From an uncultured Lysobacteraceae bacterium (GTDB lineage: Bacteria; Pseudomonadota; Gammaproteobacteria; Xanthomonadales; Xanthomonadaceae), in NCBI GenBank assembly GCA_902825775.1, contig CADECF010000001.1, forward strand, positions 186,001-250,000: 64,000 nt of DNA, given 5' to 3'. The position numbers and the translations under genes were made by a program. The notes under the pieces are model-generated. The model saw only the letters and a program-made list of their open reading frames with translations, searched no databases and was not told the origin of the DNA. Every line of letters begins with the position of its first letter. The stretch's first letter is position 1. Below are positions 1 through 8,927 of this stretch, piece by piece.

Positions 1-36
1 GTCGCATCGCGGCGCCAGCCATGAGGCGGAGGCACT

Positions 37-519
37 ATGAGCGGACATCAGCGCGAACTCGACTTCCGTTTCCTGGCCGAGCCCACCGACGTCAATTACG
101 GCGGCAAGGTGCACGGCGGCGTGGTGATGAAGTGGATCGACCAGGTGGGTTACGCCGCCGCGGTGGGCTGGAGCGGCAAATACAGCGTCACCGTCGCGGT
201 CGGCGGCATCCGCTTCGTCGCGCCGATCCGGATCAGCGATCTGGTCACCGTCTCGGCCAAGCTGGTCTACACCGGCACCAGCAGCATGCATTTTTCCGTC
301 GACGTGCGCGCGCGCGATCCGATGGACGACAAGGCCGACCGCCTATGCACGCATTGCGTGATCGTTTTCGTCGCGTTGGAGGGCGTCGAGGGCAAGCCCA
401 CGCCGGTGCCGGCCTGGGTGCCGCAGACCGACGACGACCGGCGCCTGGCCGAATACGCGACCAAGGTGATGGAATTGAGCAAGGGCATCGAGCAGACGGT
501 CGCGCGTTACCGCGTCTGA
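37..519 (+). CDS. acyl-CoA thioesterase (hotdog fold)
   Basis: A 160-residue single-domain hotdog thioesterase, predicted to hydrolyse acyl-CoA to free acid and CoA in the cytoplasm. The family signature is near the N-terminus: N20, the HGG turn at 26-28 and the acidic residue D35 in the KWID helix, as in YciA/BFIT-type acyl-CoA hydrolases. Length is normal for the family. The ATG at 37 follows a GGAGG ribosome site about 8 nt upstream. A second frame starting at 21 is Arg-rich and not a gene. Chain-length preference cannot be read from sequence. Confidence 0.85.
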   Translation: MSGHQRELDFRFLAEPTDVNYGGKVHGGVVMKWIDQVGYAAAVGWSGKYSVTVAVGGIRFVAPIRISDLVTVSAKLVYTGTSSMHFSVDVRARDPMDDKADRLCTHCVIVFVALEGVEGKPTPVPAWVPQTDDDRRLAEYATKVMELSKGIEQTVARYRV

Positions 520-601
520 GCTTTCGATCGAGCGGGTGCTGGCCGTTGCGCCGCGGTTTGGCGTTGATACCAGGAATGCCACGCAATGTCCGGGGGCGCT
601 G

Positions 602-1093
602 ATGAATAACGAATGGCGCGGGTCGTTGGTCGTTCTCGCGCTGGTATCGCCGGCGCTTTGGGCGCAATCGCCGGGAGCGCTGTCCGATGCGGACCGCGCG
701 GCCGTATTCGAGGCTGCGGGCGCGGTCCATCGCGGCGGCAAATGGATCGTCTGCAGCGACGACCCGGACCCGTCAGGGGCAAGCATCGAAACGGTGCGCG
801 ATCTCAACGGCGACGGCCGCCCGGAAGCGGTGATCACCGAAGGCGGCAGCTTCTGCTACGGCTTCACCGGCACCGGATTCCAACTGTTGAGCCAGCAGGC
901 CGACGGCGGTTGGCGGGTGATCACCGGCGATATCGGCATTCCGGAATTCTTGGCGAGCAAGGGCGCCGGCGGCTGGCCGGATATTTCCATCGGCGGCCCC
1001 GGATTTTGCTTTCCGGTGCAGCGCTGGAACGGCAAGGAATATGCGGTGGACCGTTACGAGTACGAAGGCAAGGCCTGTAAGCGCCAGCCGTGA
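602..1093 (+). CDS. secreted protein with FG-GAP-like Ca-binding motif
   Basis: A 163-residue protein of unknown function. The ATG at 602 is chosen over in-frame 536 because it starts a clean signal peptide (charged N-terminus, hydrophobic core, cleavage after the ALWAQ region). The mature part contains DLNGDGRPEAVI, a DxNxDGxxD-type calcium-binding loop as in FG-GAP/VCBS repeats. It also has three cysteines that could form disulfides in the periplasm. A hairpin terminator follows directly. The gene at 52176 encodes a similar exported protein with a DLDADGLDD motif, so the two may be distantly related. Confidence 0.65.
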   Translation: MNNEWRGSLVVLALVSPALWAQSPGALSDADRAAVFEAAGAVHRGGKWIVCSDDPDPSGASIETVRDLNGDGRPEAVITEGGSFCYGFTGTGFQLLSQQADGGWRVITGDIGIPEFLASKGAGGWPDISIGGPGFCFPVQRWNGKEYAVDRYEYEGKACKRQP

Positions 1094-1112
1094 TCTCGGA
1101 TCTTACGGATAC

Positions 1113-1142
1113 AAAAAAAGCCGCTGAAAAGCGGCTTTTTTG
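1113..1142. terminator. bidirectional intrinsic terminator
   Basis: An AAGCCGC/GCGGCTT stem with a short TGAAAA loop, flanked by an A-run on one side and a T-run on the other. It therefore works in both directions and separates the convergent genes ending at 1093 (+) and 1158 (-). Confidence 0.85.
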
Positions 1143-1157
1143 CGGATTCGCTGCCGG

Positions 1158-1841
1158 TCAGATATCGGCGACGCGCCTGGCCTGCATGTACTTGCGGCTC
1201 CAATAGCCGTCGGTGAGGCTGGACACGGTCACGTCGCGGCCGGTGCGCGGCGCATGCACGAAGCGGCCTTCGCCGACGTAGATGCCGACATGGTCGACGC
1301 GCTTGCCGCGGCGGCTGAAGAACACCAGGTCGCCGACCGCCAAAGCGGAACGCTCGACCTTCATGCCGTCTTTCGCCATCTCGCGCGACACGCGCGGCAG
1401 TTCGATGCCCAGCGCGCTGCGGAATACGTAGCCGACCATGCCGCTGCAGTCGAAGCCGCCGTCCGGCGACGTGCCGCCCCAGCGATAGGGCGTGCCGAGC
1501 AGGGCGAGGGCCTTCTGCAACAGGGTCTGCATCCGCCCGGAAGCGGGTACGGCGGTGTGGGTAGCCAAGGCCCCGCCATCAATCGCCACTGCACGCAGGT
1601 CGACTGCACGCAGGTCTACGGTGGCTTCCAGCAGGGCTCGGTCGGACAACGCCATCGCATCGGCCATAGCCGGGCTGGCGGTATTGGCATTGGTCAGGCT
1701 GCCGTTGTTGTCCAGCGTGGCCTGATTGGCCATGACCGGCAGCGAAGCGGCGCACAGGAGGGCGAGGAGGAGGAGGGAGCGGAGGCGACCCGGGCGGGGG
1801 AGACGGGTGGCGGCTTGGCGGCCGGAGTCGTTTGTCGTCAC
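1158..1841 (-). CDS. NlpC/P60 family peptidoglycan hydrolase
   Basis: A 227-residue exported cell-wall hydrolase, predicted to cut between D-Glu and the diamino acid of peptide stems. A signal peptide occupies about residues 20-40 (Leu-rich, ending VMANQ). The NlpC/P60 domain fills residues about 105-225, with catalytic C132 in DCSG, H184 in DHVGIY and H196 in HAP. A low-complexity linker precedes the domain and holds a short internal duplication (DLRAV twice, residues about 77-86). A paralog lies immediately upstream on the same strand (1953-2516), so the pair is probably a tandem duplication and may be co-transcribed. Confidence 0.9.
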   Translation of the reverse strand: MTTNDSGRQAATRLPRPGRLRSLLLLALLCAASLPVMANQATLDNNGSLTNANTASPAMADAMALSDRALLEATVDLRAVDLRAVAIDGGALATHTAVPASGRMQTLLQKALALLGTPYRWGGTSPDGGFDCSGMVGYVFRSALGIELPRVSREMAKDGMKVERSALAVGDLVFFSRRGKRVDHVGIYVGEGRFVHAPRTGRDVTVSSLTDGYWSRKYMQARRVADI

Positions 1842-1952
1842 GCGTCTTTCACTATTCCAAAGCAGGCCCGAATAGTGCCGGACAAAAACGAGGGTTATGT
1901 TCAGAAAAAGTTAAAGAAACGTAAAGATGGAACGATCGACGTCACTATTCCA

Positions 1953-2516
1953 TCACTGCAACACGCGCCGGGCACCGCTGTAATGGTCCCGCCAGTAGTA
2001 GCCGTCGAGGTGGTCCAGCCGCACGGTGCCGCCGGTGCTCGGCGCATGGACGAAGCGGCCTTCGCCGACATAAATGCCGACGTGGCTGACCCCGCCGCCG
2101 CTGCCGAAGAAGACCAGATCGGCCGCCGCCAGGCGTTCCGGCGCGATTTTGGGGCCTTGGACCTGGGCCAGCTCGCGCGAGGTGCGCGGCAGTTTCAGGT
2201 CCAGCATGTCGCGGTAGACGTAATTGACCAGCCCGCTGCAGTCGAAACCGCTCTGCGGCGTGTTGCCGCCGTAGCGGTAGGGCGTGCCGACCAGACTGAG
2301 CGCACGCATCAGCACGGCATTGGCGGCGGCAGGATTTTCGGGCGTGACCACCGGCCATTGGCGATGCGGCACGACGGCTCGGCCTTGGCGCGTGGGGCGC
2401 ACGTCTTCGCGCCCGCAGGCCGCGATCGCGCACAGCAAGGCCAGCATCAGGCAGGTCGCGGCCATGCGCGCTGGCGCGGGCAGGCGGGTGTCTGGATAAT
2501 GTGCGGCCTTCTTCAT
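1953..2516 (-). CDS. NlpC/P60 lipoprotein peptidoglycan hydrolase
   Basis: A 187-residue lipoprotein. Starting at the ATG at 2516, rather than 2552, gives an N-terminus of the MKK type, a hydrophobic stretch and a lipobox ending at C34 (AIAAC), so the mature protein should be lipid-anchored. The NlpC/P60 domain occupies about residues 65-187, with catalytic C93 (DCSG), H145 (SHVGIY) and H157 (HAP). It is paralogous to the gene at 1158-1841 and separated from it by about 110 bp. Probable role is remodelling of peptidoglycan stems, as in the MepS (Spr) type of endopeptidase. Confidence 0.88.
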   Translation of the reverse strand: MKKAAHYPDTRLPAPARMAATCLMLALLCAIAACGREDVRPTRQGRAVVPHRQWPVVTPENPAAANAVLMRALSLVGTPYRYGGNTPQSGFDCSGLVNYVYRDMLDLKLPRTSRELAQVQGPKIAPERLAAADLVFFGSGGGVSHVGIYVGEGRFVHAPSTGGTVRLDHLDGYYWRDHYSGARRVLQ

Positions 2517-2577
2517 CTGCGCATCTTGGCCGCAATCGGACGCGGTCGACAAGCTTGCGCGCCTGCCAGGGTTCCGA

Positions 2578-3072
2578 ATGAAAATCGAGAAAGACCGCGT
2601 CGTCAGTTTCCATTACACCCTTTTCGAAGGTCGCGTCTCCGAACAGGGCCAGGAAGCGCTGGAGAGCTCCAAGGAGCGCGAGCCGCTGCAGATCCTGATC
2701 GGCCACGGCAACATCATCCCGGGCTTGGAAAAGGCGCTCGAGGGTCACGAAGCGGGCGATGCGTTCGGCGTGGACGTGGCCGCCGCCGATGCTTACGGCG
2801 AACGCCGCGACGGTCTGACCCAGCGCGTGCCCAAGAAGCACTTCGGCGCACAGCGCCTGGAGCCTGGCATGCAGGTGGTGCTCAACACCAACTTCGGCCC
2901 GCGCGCGGTGACCATCGAGAAGGTCGGCATGAGCGTGGTCGATGTCGACCTCAACCATCCGATGGCGGGCAAGGCGCTGCATTTCGATATCGAAATCGTG
3001 GCCGTGCGCGAAGCCAGTGCGGAAGAGATCGAGCATGGGCATGTGCATGGCGAGGGTGGGCACGCGCACTGA
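2578..3072 (+). CDS. slyD: FKBP-type peptidyl-prolyl isomerase, SlyD-like
   Basis: A 164-residue cytoplasmic prolyl isomerase and chaperone of the SlyD group. The FKBP half-domain starts at the N-terminus (VSFHYTLFEG), and the insert-in-flap domain lies about residues 70-120. The C-terminus is His-rich (HGHVHGEGGHAH), consistent with SlyD's metal-binding tail, though shorter than in E. coli and without cysteines. It is divergent from the NlpC/P60 lipoprotein gene, with about 60 bp between starts. Confidence 0.87.
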   Translation: MKIEKDRVVSFHYTLFEGRVSEQGQEALESSKEREPLQILIGHGNIIPGLEKALEGHEAGDAFGVDVAAADAYGERRDGLTQRVPKKHFGAQRLEPGMQVVLNTNFGPRAVTIEKVGMSVVDVDLNHPMAGKALHFDIEIVAVREASAEEIEHGHVHGEGGHAH

Positions 3073-3093
3073 TTGATGGCGCGAAAAGCCGGA

Positions 3094-3142
3094 CCCTCTC
3101 CCTGGCCCTTAGGGCCTGTCCCTCTCCCATAAAGGGAGAGGG
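3094..3142. repeat. CCCTCTCCC-type intergenic palindrome
   Basis: Two direct CCCTCTCCC copies (about 3094-3102 and 3120-3128) plus an inverted GGGAGAGGG (3134-3142), giving a strong hairpin. The same motif family recurs at 37001-37038. Such elements are typical dispersed intergenic repeats in this lineage. Confidence 0.7.
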
Positions 3143-3153
3143 AAAAGCAAAGG

Positions 3154-3178
3154 CGGCCTGCGCGAGCGGGCCGTTTTT
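3154..3178 (+). terminator. intrinsic terminator after slyD
   Basis: A CGGCC/GGCCG stem with a 10-nt loop followed by a TTTTT run. It lies about 80 bp after the slyD stop, and the DUF418 gene begins about 80 bp later. Confidence 0.55.
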
Positions 3179-3260
3179 CGTTTTGGGCGGCGCTTGCGGC
3201 GACGGCCGGCACGGTGAATGATTCGGGCTCCGGGGATCGGCAGAGGGAGAGGGAATCCGC

Positions 3261-4520
3261 ATGAACCAGGACGCGCACTTGATGCCGGTCGCCGGCAACG
3301 AACGGATCCAGACCATGGACGTGCTGCGCGGTTTCGCGCTGCTCGGCATCCTGCTGATGAACATCGAGGGTTTCGTCGGCCCGCTGATGGAATCGCTCAC
3401 CGGGGTCAACGAGCGTTTCACCGGCGCCGACCGGACCATGGACGCGATCATCTATGTGCTGGTGCAGGGAAAATTCATCACCTTGTTCTCGCTGCTGTTC
3501 GGCATGGGCTTCGCGGTCATGCTCGAGCGCGCGCAATCGCGCGGCGGTACCGGCACGGGCCTGTATGCGCGGCGCTTGCTGGCGCTGCTCGGCATAGGCC
3601 TGGTGCATGTGCTGCTGATCTGGTCCGGCGACATCCTGGTGTCGTACGCCTTGCTCGGTTTCGTACTGCTGCTGTTCTTCCGCCGCACGCCGGTGTCGCG
3701 GCTGCCGAAGTGGGGCCTCGCGGCCGTGTTGCTGCCGCTGTTGCTGATGTGGTTGTGGGCGGGCAGCCTGCATCTGGCGCAGTCCGATCCGCAGGCCGCC
3801 GCCGAGGTGCAGAAGGGCATGGCCAAACAGGGCCAGGAAATCGCCGCGATGATCGAATCGCAGCGGCAGGCCTACGGTTCGGGTACCTACGCGCAGGCCG
3901 TGGCGCAACGCGCGCAGGATTTCGGTTTCATGATGTTCGGGCTGATGTTCTTCGGGCCGATGGTGCTGGGCATGTTCCTGTTCGGCGCCTGGTTCGTGCG
4001 CAGCGGCGCGATCCGCGACCCGGCTTCGCGTCTGCCGTTGTATCGACGCCTGCTGGCCATCGGGTTGGGGCTCGGGCTGCCGCTGATGCTGTGGTCGCTC
4101 TGGATGCATCCTACCCACAGCATGACCGAGATGAGCCTGGGTTCGGCGGCGTCGCAGACCGCGGGCCAGGTCGCGAACATATTGATGTGCTTCGCTTACT
4201 TCTCCGCCATCGTGCTGCTGATGCAGCGTCCCGCTTGGCGCGCGCGGCTGAGCTGGATCGCGCCGGCCGGACGCATGGCGCTGACCAATTATCTGATGCA
4301 GTCGGTGATCTGCACGGCGATCTTCTACGGCTACGGGCTGGGGTATTTCGAACAGTTGCCGCGCGCCTGGCAACCGTTGTTCGTGCTCGCCGTGTTCTTG
4401 CTGCAGGTGCTGCTCAGCCGCTGGTGGCTGTCGCGCTACCGCTATGGGCCGATGGAATGGCTGTGGCGTTGGCTCACCTATCTCGAACGCCCGGCGATGA
4501 GGCTCGCGCCGGCGCAGTGA
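3261..4520 (+). CDS. DUF418 family inner-membrane protein (YeiB-like)
   Basis: A 419-residue polytopic membrane protein with roughly ten hydrophobic segments. The N-terminal heparan-type motif RIQTMDVLRGFALLGILLMN is characteristic of YeiB/DUF418 proteins. The C-terminal DUF418 domain (about residues 240-405) contains AGRMALTNYLMQS and RWWLSRYRYGPMEWLWRWLTY. The family's biochemical role is not settled. A paralog follows 83 bp downstream, so the two are probably one transcription unit. The ATG at 3261 has a GGGA ribosome site. Confidence 0.85.
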   Translation: MNQDAHLMPVAGNERIQTMDVLRGFALLGILLMNIEGFVGPLMESLTGVNERFTGADRTMDAIIYVLVQGKFITLFSLLFGMGFAVMLERAQSRGGTGTGLYARRLLALLGIGLVHVLLIWSGDILVSYALLGFVLLLFFRRTPVSRLPKWGLAAVLLPLLLMWLWAGSLHLAQSDPQAAAEVQKGMAKQGQEIAAMIESQRQAYGSGTYAQAVAQRAQDFGFMMFGLMFFGPMVLGMFLFGAWFVRSGAIRDPASRLPLYRRLLAIGLGLGLPLMLWSLWMHPTHSMTEMSLGSAASQTAGQVANILMCFAYFSAIVLLMQRPAWRARLSWIAPAGRMALTNYLMQSVICTAIFYGYGLGYFEQLPRAWQPLFVLAVFLLQVLLSRWWLSRYRYGPMEWLWRWLTYLERPAMRLAPAQ

Positions 4521-4541
4521 GGCCATCGGTCAGAGTGACTT

Positions 4542-4562
4542 CCAGCCCGTGAAGCGGGCTGG
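4542..4562 (+). other. intergenic hairpin between DUF418 paralogs
   Basis: An 8-bp perfect stem (CCAGCCCG/CGGGCTGG) with a 5-nt loop and no following T-run. It is therefore unlikely to be a terminator and may set differential mRNA stability between the paralogs. Weak evidence. Confidence 0.35.
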
Positions 4563-4603
4563 CTGGCGTGCGCTAATCGTGCATCGCCAGGAGAGCATCG
4601 GCC

Positions 4604-6268
4604 ATGAATCAGACTGCAGTCGCGGAATTGAGGCCGGTCGCGGCGAGCGAACGCATCCAGGCGCTGGACGTGGTCCGCGGTTTCGCGCTGCTCGGCATCT
4701 TCCTGATGAACATCGAGTGGTTCAACCGGCCGCTGGCGGACCTGGGCGCAGGCATGGCCGCCGGCCACACCGGCATCGACTATGCGGTCAGCTGGTTCAT
4801 CGACGTGTTCGTGCGCGGCAAATTCTGGACCATGTTCTCGATGCTGTTCGGCATGGGTTTTGCGGTGATGCTGATGCGCGCGACGGCCGCGCAGCGCAGC
4901 TTCATCGCACCGTATCTGCGGCGCACGGCCGCCTTGGCCGCGATCGGTCTCGTGCACGGCGTGCTGATCTGGGGCGGCGACATCCTGCTCAGTTATGCGG
5001 CGGCGGCGGCGCTATTGCTGCTGACGCTGTTCGGCCGGTTCTGGCACGGTCTGCTGGTAGCGGCAGCGCTGGCCGCGCTGGGCTACGCCTTCAAGTCGCA
5101 AGGCGTGGGCAGTTTCGTGGCTGCGCTCGCGATCGCCTGCCTGGTCGCTTTGTATCTGCGCAACGACACCAAAGTGAAGATTGCCGGCCGCCAATGGCCG
5201 TTGCTCAGTCTGATCCTGGCCGTCGCGGCCGTCGCGGCCGTGGCGATCGCCATCGTGGTGGCGGTCATGGTCGCGACGAAGGGTTCGGGTTATGGAGGCT
5301 TGATGGGCACCGCGCTGTTGGGCCTGCTTGCGTGGCTGTCTGCGCGTTATCGAAATCCTCCTGAGAAGCGCACGCTGCGCGTCGGCGCGACGCTGTACCT
5401 GGGGCCGTTCGCCGCGATGCTGATCGGTGCCGCCATTGCCCTGGCGATGCCGGCGACGCCGGAAACCGCGTCCGCGCAAACCGCCGCCGAGCAGACCAAA
5501 GAAACGGCCGCGCAGAAGAAAGAAGCCGCCGAACAGGAACGCAAGAAACAGGAACGCCGCGCCGAACAGCGCAAGCAGGTGGCTACCGAAGCGCGGGTGA
5601 TGAGCGGCGGCACTTATCGGGAAGCGGTCGAGTTCCGCGCCGAATCCTATCTGGGCGATTTCGTGCAGCAAGGCGGATTCACGATCATGGTGATGGGGCT
5701 GTTCCTGGTCGGCGCCTGGTTCGTGCAGTCCGGCGCGATCCAGCATCCGCAGCAGTACCTAGGGATGTTCCGCAAGTTGGCCTGGATCGGGCTCCCTGTC
5801 GGTACGGCGCTGGCGGTGATCGCCAGTTTCATCGCCATGAGCCATGTACCGGGCGGGAACGACAAGCAGTGGCAGTTGGCGATCGGTCTGCAGAGCCTGG
5901 GCAACCTGCCGATGTCGCTGGGCTACATCTCGGCGATCGTATTGCTGCTGCAGAAGCGGACCTGGGCGAAGCTGCTGTCGTGGCTGGCGCCGGCCGGACG
6001 CATGGCGCTCACCAACTATCTGACCCAATCGGTGATCGCCAGTCTGTTCTTCTACGGCTACGGGTTAGGGCATTGGGGCGTGGGCCGGGCGTGGCAGATG
6101 CTGTTCGTCCTGGTCGTGTTCGGCCTGCAACTGCTGCTCAGCCGCTGGTGGCTGTCGAAGTTCCGTTACGGGCCGATGGAGTGGCTGTGGCGTTGGGCTA
6201 CCTACGCTCGGCGGCCGGCCATGCGGATCGCTCAGGAACGGCTGAGCGGAACGGCCGCCGCTCTGTAA
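4604..6268 (+). CDS. DUF418 family membrane protein with charged insert
   Basis: A 554-residue paralog of the preceding gene, sharing RIQALDVVRGFALLGIFLMN at the start and AGRMALTNYLTQS and SRWWLSKFRYGPMEWLWRWA at the end. It is about 135 residues longer. The extra sequence includes additional hydrophobic segments around residues 170-280 and a Lys/Glu/Gln/Ala-rich stretch at about 290-330 that should form a helix or coiled coil. Function is unknown, as for the family. The start is supported by CCAGGAGAGC upstream. Confidence 0.85.
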   Translation: MNQTAVAELRPVAASERIQALDVVRGFALLGIFLMNIEWFNRPLADLGAGMAAGHTGIDYAVSWFIDVFVRGKFWTMFSMLFGMGFAVMLMRATAAQRSFIAPYLRRTAALAAIGLVHGVLIWGGDILLSYAAAAALLLLTLFGRFWHGLLVAAALAALGYAFKSQGVGSFVAALAIACLVALYLRNDTKVKIAGRQWPLLSLILAVAAVAAVAIAIVVAVMVATKGSGYGGLMGTALLGLLAWLSARYRNPPEKRTLRVGATLYLGPFAAMLIGAAIALAMPATPETASAQTAAEQTKETAAQKKEAAEQERKKQERRAEQRKQVATEARVMSGGTYREAVEFRAESYLGDFVQQGGFTIMVMGLFLVGAWFVQSGAIQHPQQYLGMFRKLAWIGLPVGTALAVIASFIAMSHVPGGNDKQWQLAIGLQSLGNLPMSLGYISAIVLLLQKRTWAKLLSWLAPAGRMALTNYLTQSVIASLFFYGYGLGHWGVGRAWQMLFVLVVFGLQLLLSRWWLSKFRYGPMEWLWRWATYARRPAMRIAQERLSGTAAAL

Positions 6269-6299
6269 GTGGGACGGGCGTTGTCGTTAAACTGATCGC

Positions 6300-7562
6300 A
6301 TGAGCGATCGAAGCGATGTGGTGATCATCGGTGGCGGCGTGATCGGCCTGGCCAGCGCGTTGGCGCTGGTCGAAGCCGGGCGCAGCGTGCGCGTGCTGGA
6401 GGCCAGGACCGTGGGCAGCGGCAGCTCGCACGGCAACTGCGGCACGATCACGCCCAGTCACGCCCTGCCATTGGCCGCACCCGGCACCATCGGGCGCGCG
6501 ATGCGCTGGTTGCTCACGCCCGATGCGCCTTTGTACCTGAAGCCGCGGTTCGACCCTTCGTTGTGGGCTTGGCTGGCGCGCTTCTCCGCGCGCTGCAACA
6601 TGCGCGATTTGCGCCAGGCGACGGCGGCGAAGGCGGCGATCCTGTCGCATTCGCGCCAAGCCTTGCCGGCATGGCTGGCGCGCTACGGCATCGAATGCGA
6701 ATTCGCCGAATCCGGCACCGATCATGTGTTCCGCAATGCCGCTGCGTTCGACGAATTCGGCGAGGAAGCGCGTCTGCTCGCCGAATACGGCGTGGCCTCG
6801 GAAAAAATCGAAGGCGCCGCTTACGAGCGCGAAGAGCCGGCCGTGCTGCCGGGCGTGCACGGTGTGATCCGTTTCACTGGCGATGCCAGCCTGCGGCCGG
6901 ATCGTTACGTCGCCGGGCTGGCGCATGCGCTTCTGCAGAGCGGCGGCAAGATCGTCGAGCAGTGCGAAGTGCAGAGTCTGGCGCAGGACGGCGACGACTA
7001 CCGCATCGTCGGCGCGCAAGGCGTATTCCGCGCGCGCGATGTGCTGATCGCGACGGGCGCCTGGTCGTCGCGGCTGGCGAAATCGCTGGATGTCGCGTCG
7101 GCGCCGCTGGGCAAAGCGATGCAGCCCGGCAAAGGCTACTCGATCACCTATGACGCGCCGACGCTGATGCCGCGCCGGCCGGTGGTGCTGCACGAACGCA
7201 GCGTCTGCGTCACCGCCTGGGGCAGCGGTTTCCGGCTTGGCAGTACGATGGAATTCTCGGGTTACGACGAAGTCCTCAACCGCCGCCGCCTCGATGCGCT
7301 CGAGCGCGGCTCGCGCGAATACCTGCGGCAACCGGTCGGCCCCGCTAAACGCGAGGAATGGTTCGGCTGGCGGCCGATGACCTACGACGACCTGCCGATC
7401 ATCGGCCGTGTGCCGGGCCGCGAACGCCTGTGGCTGGCGACCGGGCATGGCATGCTCGGCGTCAGCATGAGCACCGGCACCGCGCAACTGACGGCGGATC
7501 TGATCTGCGGGCGCGAGTCCGCGTTGGATCCGAAACCCTATCGCGTCGAGCGTTTCGCGTGA
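6300..7562 (+). CDS. FAD-dependent D-amino-acid dehydrogenase-like oxidoreductase
   Basis: A 420-residue DadA/glycine-oxidase-type flavoprotein. The dinucleotide-binding motif VVIIGGGVIGLASALAL is at the N-terminus, and a second FAD contact, ATGHGMLGVSMSTGTAQL, lies near the C-terminus. Probable reaction is oxidation of a D-amino acid (or D-hydroxyproline, a known relative's substrate in Xanthomonas-type bacteria) with electrons passed to the membrane chain. No substrate-specific residues can be assigned here. Its stop overlaps the glutathione reductase start by 4 bp (GTGA), so the two are translationally coupled. Confidence 0.8.
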   Translation: MSDRSDVVIIGGGVIGLASALALVEAGRSVRVLEARTVGSGSSHGNCGTITPSHALPLAAPGTIGRAMRWLLTPDAPLYLKPRFDPSLWAWLARFSARCNMRDLRQATAAKAAILSHSRQALPAWLARYGIECEFAESGTDHVFRNAAAFDEFGEEARLLAEYGVASEKIEGAAYEREEPAVLPGVHGVIRFTGDASLRPDRYVAGLAHALLQSGGKIVEQCEVQSLAQDGDDYRIVGAQGVFRARDVLIATGAWSSRLAKSLDVASAPLGKAMQPGKGYSITYDAPTLMPRRPVVLHERSVCVTAWGSGFRLGSTMEFSGYDEVLNRRRLDALERGSREYLRQPVGPAKREEWFGWRPMTYDDLPIIGRVPGRERLWLATGHGMLGVSMSTGTAQLTADLICGRESALDPKPYRVERFA

Positions 7563-8911
7563 GCGGCGCCGACTTCGATCTGATCGTGGTCGGCGGCGGT
7601 TCCGGAGGCTTGGCCGGCGCCTTCCGCGCGGCTGCGCACGGCGCGCGCGTAGCGGTGCTGGAGCCGGGCGAACTCGGCGGCACCTGCGTCAATGTCGGCT
7701 GCGTGCCGAAGAAGGCGATGTGGCTAGCCGCGGACCTGTCGCAGAAGCTCGCGCTGGCCGCGCAGTTGGGCTTTGCGGTGGCGCCGCCGCAATTCGACTG
7801 GATCGAATTCGTCGCGCACCGCCAACGTTACATCGCCAACATCCACAACAGTTATCAGCAGAGGCTCGACAGCAACGGCATCGCGCTGCTGCGCACGCGC
7901 GGCTGCCTGCTGTCGCGCGACACGGTCGAAACCACCGAGGGCGTGCGGCTGCGCGCGCCGCATATCCTGATCGCGACCGGCGGCCATCCGCAGCGGCCGG
8001 ACATTCCCGGCGCCGAACACGGCATGGTCTCCGACGATTTCTTCAATCTTTGCGCCGCGCCCGAACGCGTGGCGATCGTTGGCGGCGGCTATATCGCGGT
8101 CGAGCTGGCCGGCGTGCTGCAGTCGCTCGGCAGCCGGGTCGATATGTTCGTGCGCGGCAGGCGGCTGTTGAACGGCTTCGACGAGGAATTGTGCCTGCAG
8201 CTGGCCGAAGACTACCGCCAATACGGCGTGCGCATGCATCTGGACTATCCGTTGCGCTCGGTCAGGCAGGAAGGCGCCCATTACGTGCTGCGTGACGGCG
8301 CGGGCGAAGACAGCGCGCCTTTCGACGCGCTGATCTATGCCACCGGGCGGCGTCCGAACAGCGATGTCTGCGGTGCGGCGAAAATCGGGATCAAGCTCGA
8401 CGCTAGCGGCCACGTGCATGTGGACGAATTCCAGAACACCAGCGTCGAGGGCATCTATGCCGTCGGCGACGTCACCGATCGCGTCGCGCTGACGCCGGTA
8501 GCCATCGCCGCCGCGCGGCGGCTGATGGATCGCGTGTTCGGCGGCAAGCCCGAATCGCGATTGGATTATTCCGACATCGCCACAGTCATCTTCAGCCATC
8601 CGCCGATAGGCCGGGTCGGCCTCACCGAGGAGGAGGCGCGCGCGCAATTCGGCGATGCGGTACGCGTTTACCGCAGCGGATTCCGCCCGATGCTGCATGC
8701 GCTGGCCGATTCTCCGCAGCGCAGCCTGTTCAAACTGATTTGCGTCGGCGAGGAGGAGCGGGTGATGGGCATCCATCTGCTGGGCGAGGGCGCCGATGAG
8801 ATATTGCAGGGTTTCGCGGTCGCGCTGAAACGCGGCATCACCAAGCGCGATCTGGACGATACGGTGGCGATCCATCCCACCAGCGCCGAAGAAGTCGTCT
8901 TGATGCGGTAA
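7559..8911 (+). CDS. gor: glutathione-disulfide reductase
   Basis: A 450-residue class I pyridine-nucleotide disulfide oxidoreductase that reduces GSSG with NADPH. The FAD motif VVGGGSGGLAGAFRAA is at residues about 10-25. The redox pair is C43/C48 in GGTCVNVGCVPKK, the NAD(P)H motif GGGYIAVELAG lies mid-protein, and the C-terminal active-site pair is H439/E444 (HPTSAEE). The start is the GTG at 7559, overlapping the upstream stop; upstream in-frame sequence belongs to the previous gene's shadow. N-formylglutamate deformylase follows 16 bp later. Confidence 0.9.
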   Translation: MSGADFDLIVVGGGSGGLAGAFRAAAHGARVAVLEPGELGGTCVNVGCVPKKAMWLAADLSQKLALAAQLGFAVAPPQFDWIEFVAHRQRYIANIHNSYQQRLDSNGIALLRTRGCLLSRDTVETTEGVRLRAPHILIATGGHPQRPDIPGAEHGMVSDDFFNLCAAPERVAIVGGGYIAVELAGVLQSLGSRVDMFVRGRRLLNGFDEELCLQLAEDYRQYGVRMHLDYPLRSVRQEGAHYVLRDGAGEDSAPFDALIYATGRRPNSDVCGAAKIGIKLDASGHVHVDEFQNTSVEGIYAVGDVTDRVALTPVAIAAARRLMDRVFGGKPESRLDYSDIATVIFSHPPIGRVGLTEEEARAQFGDAVRVYRSGFRPMLHALADSPQRSLFKLICVGEEERVMGIHLLGEGADEILQGFAVALKRGITKRDLDDTVAIHPTSAEEVVLMR

Positions 8912-8927
8912 CGCTTACAATGGGTCC

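Noticed and set aside
1-24. A short frame ending in TGA at 22-24, possibly the last codons of an upstream gene.
   Set aside because: Only eight codons are visible, with no way to identify a gene.
1140-3221. A 693-codon plus-strand frame across the NlpC/P60 genes.
   Set aside because: It is a reverse-strand shadow of GC-rich coding sequence with no domain; the minus-strand genes show intact catalytic motifs.
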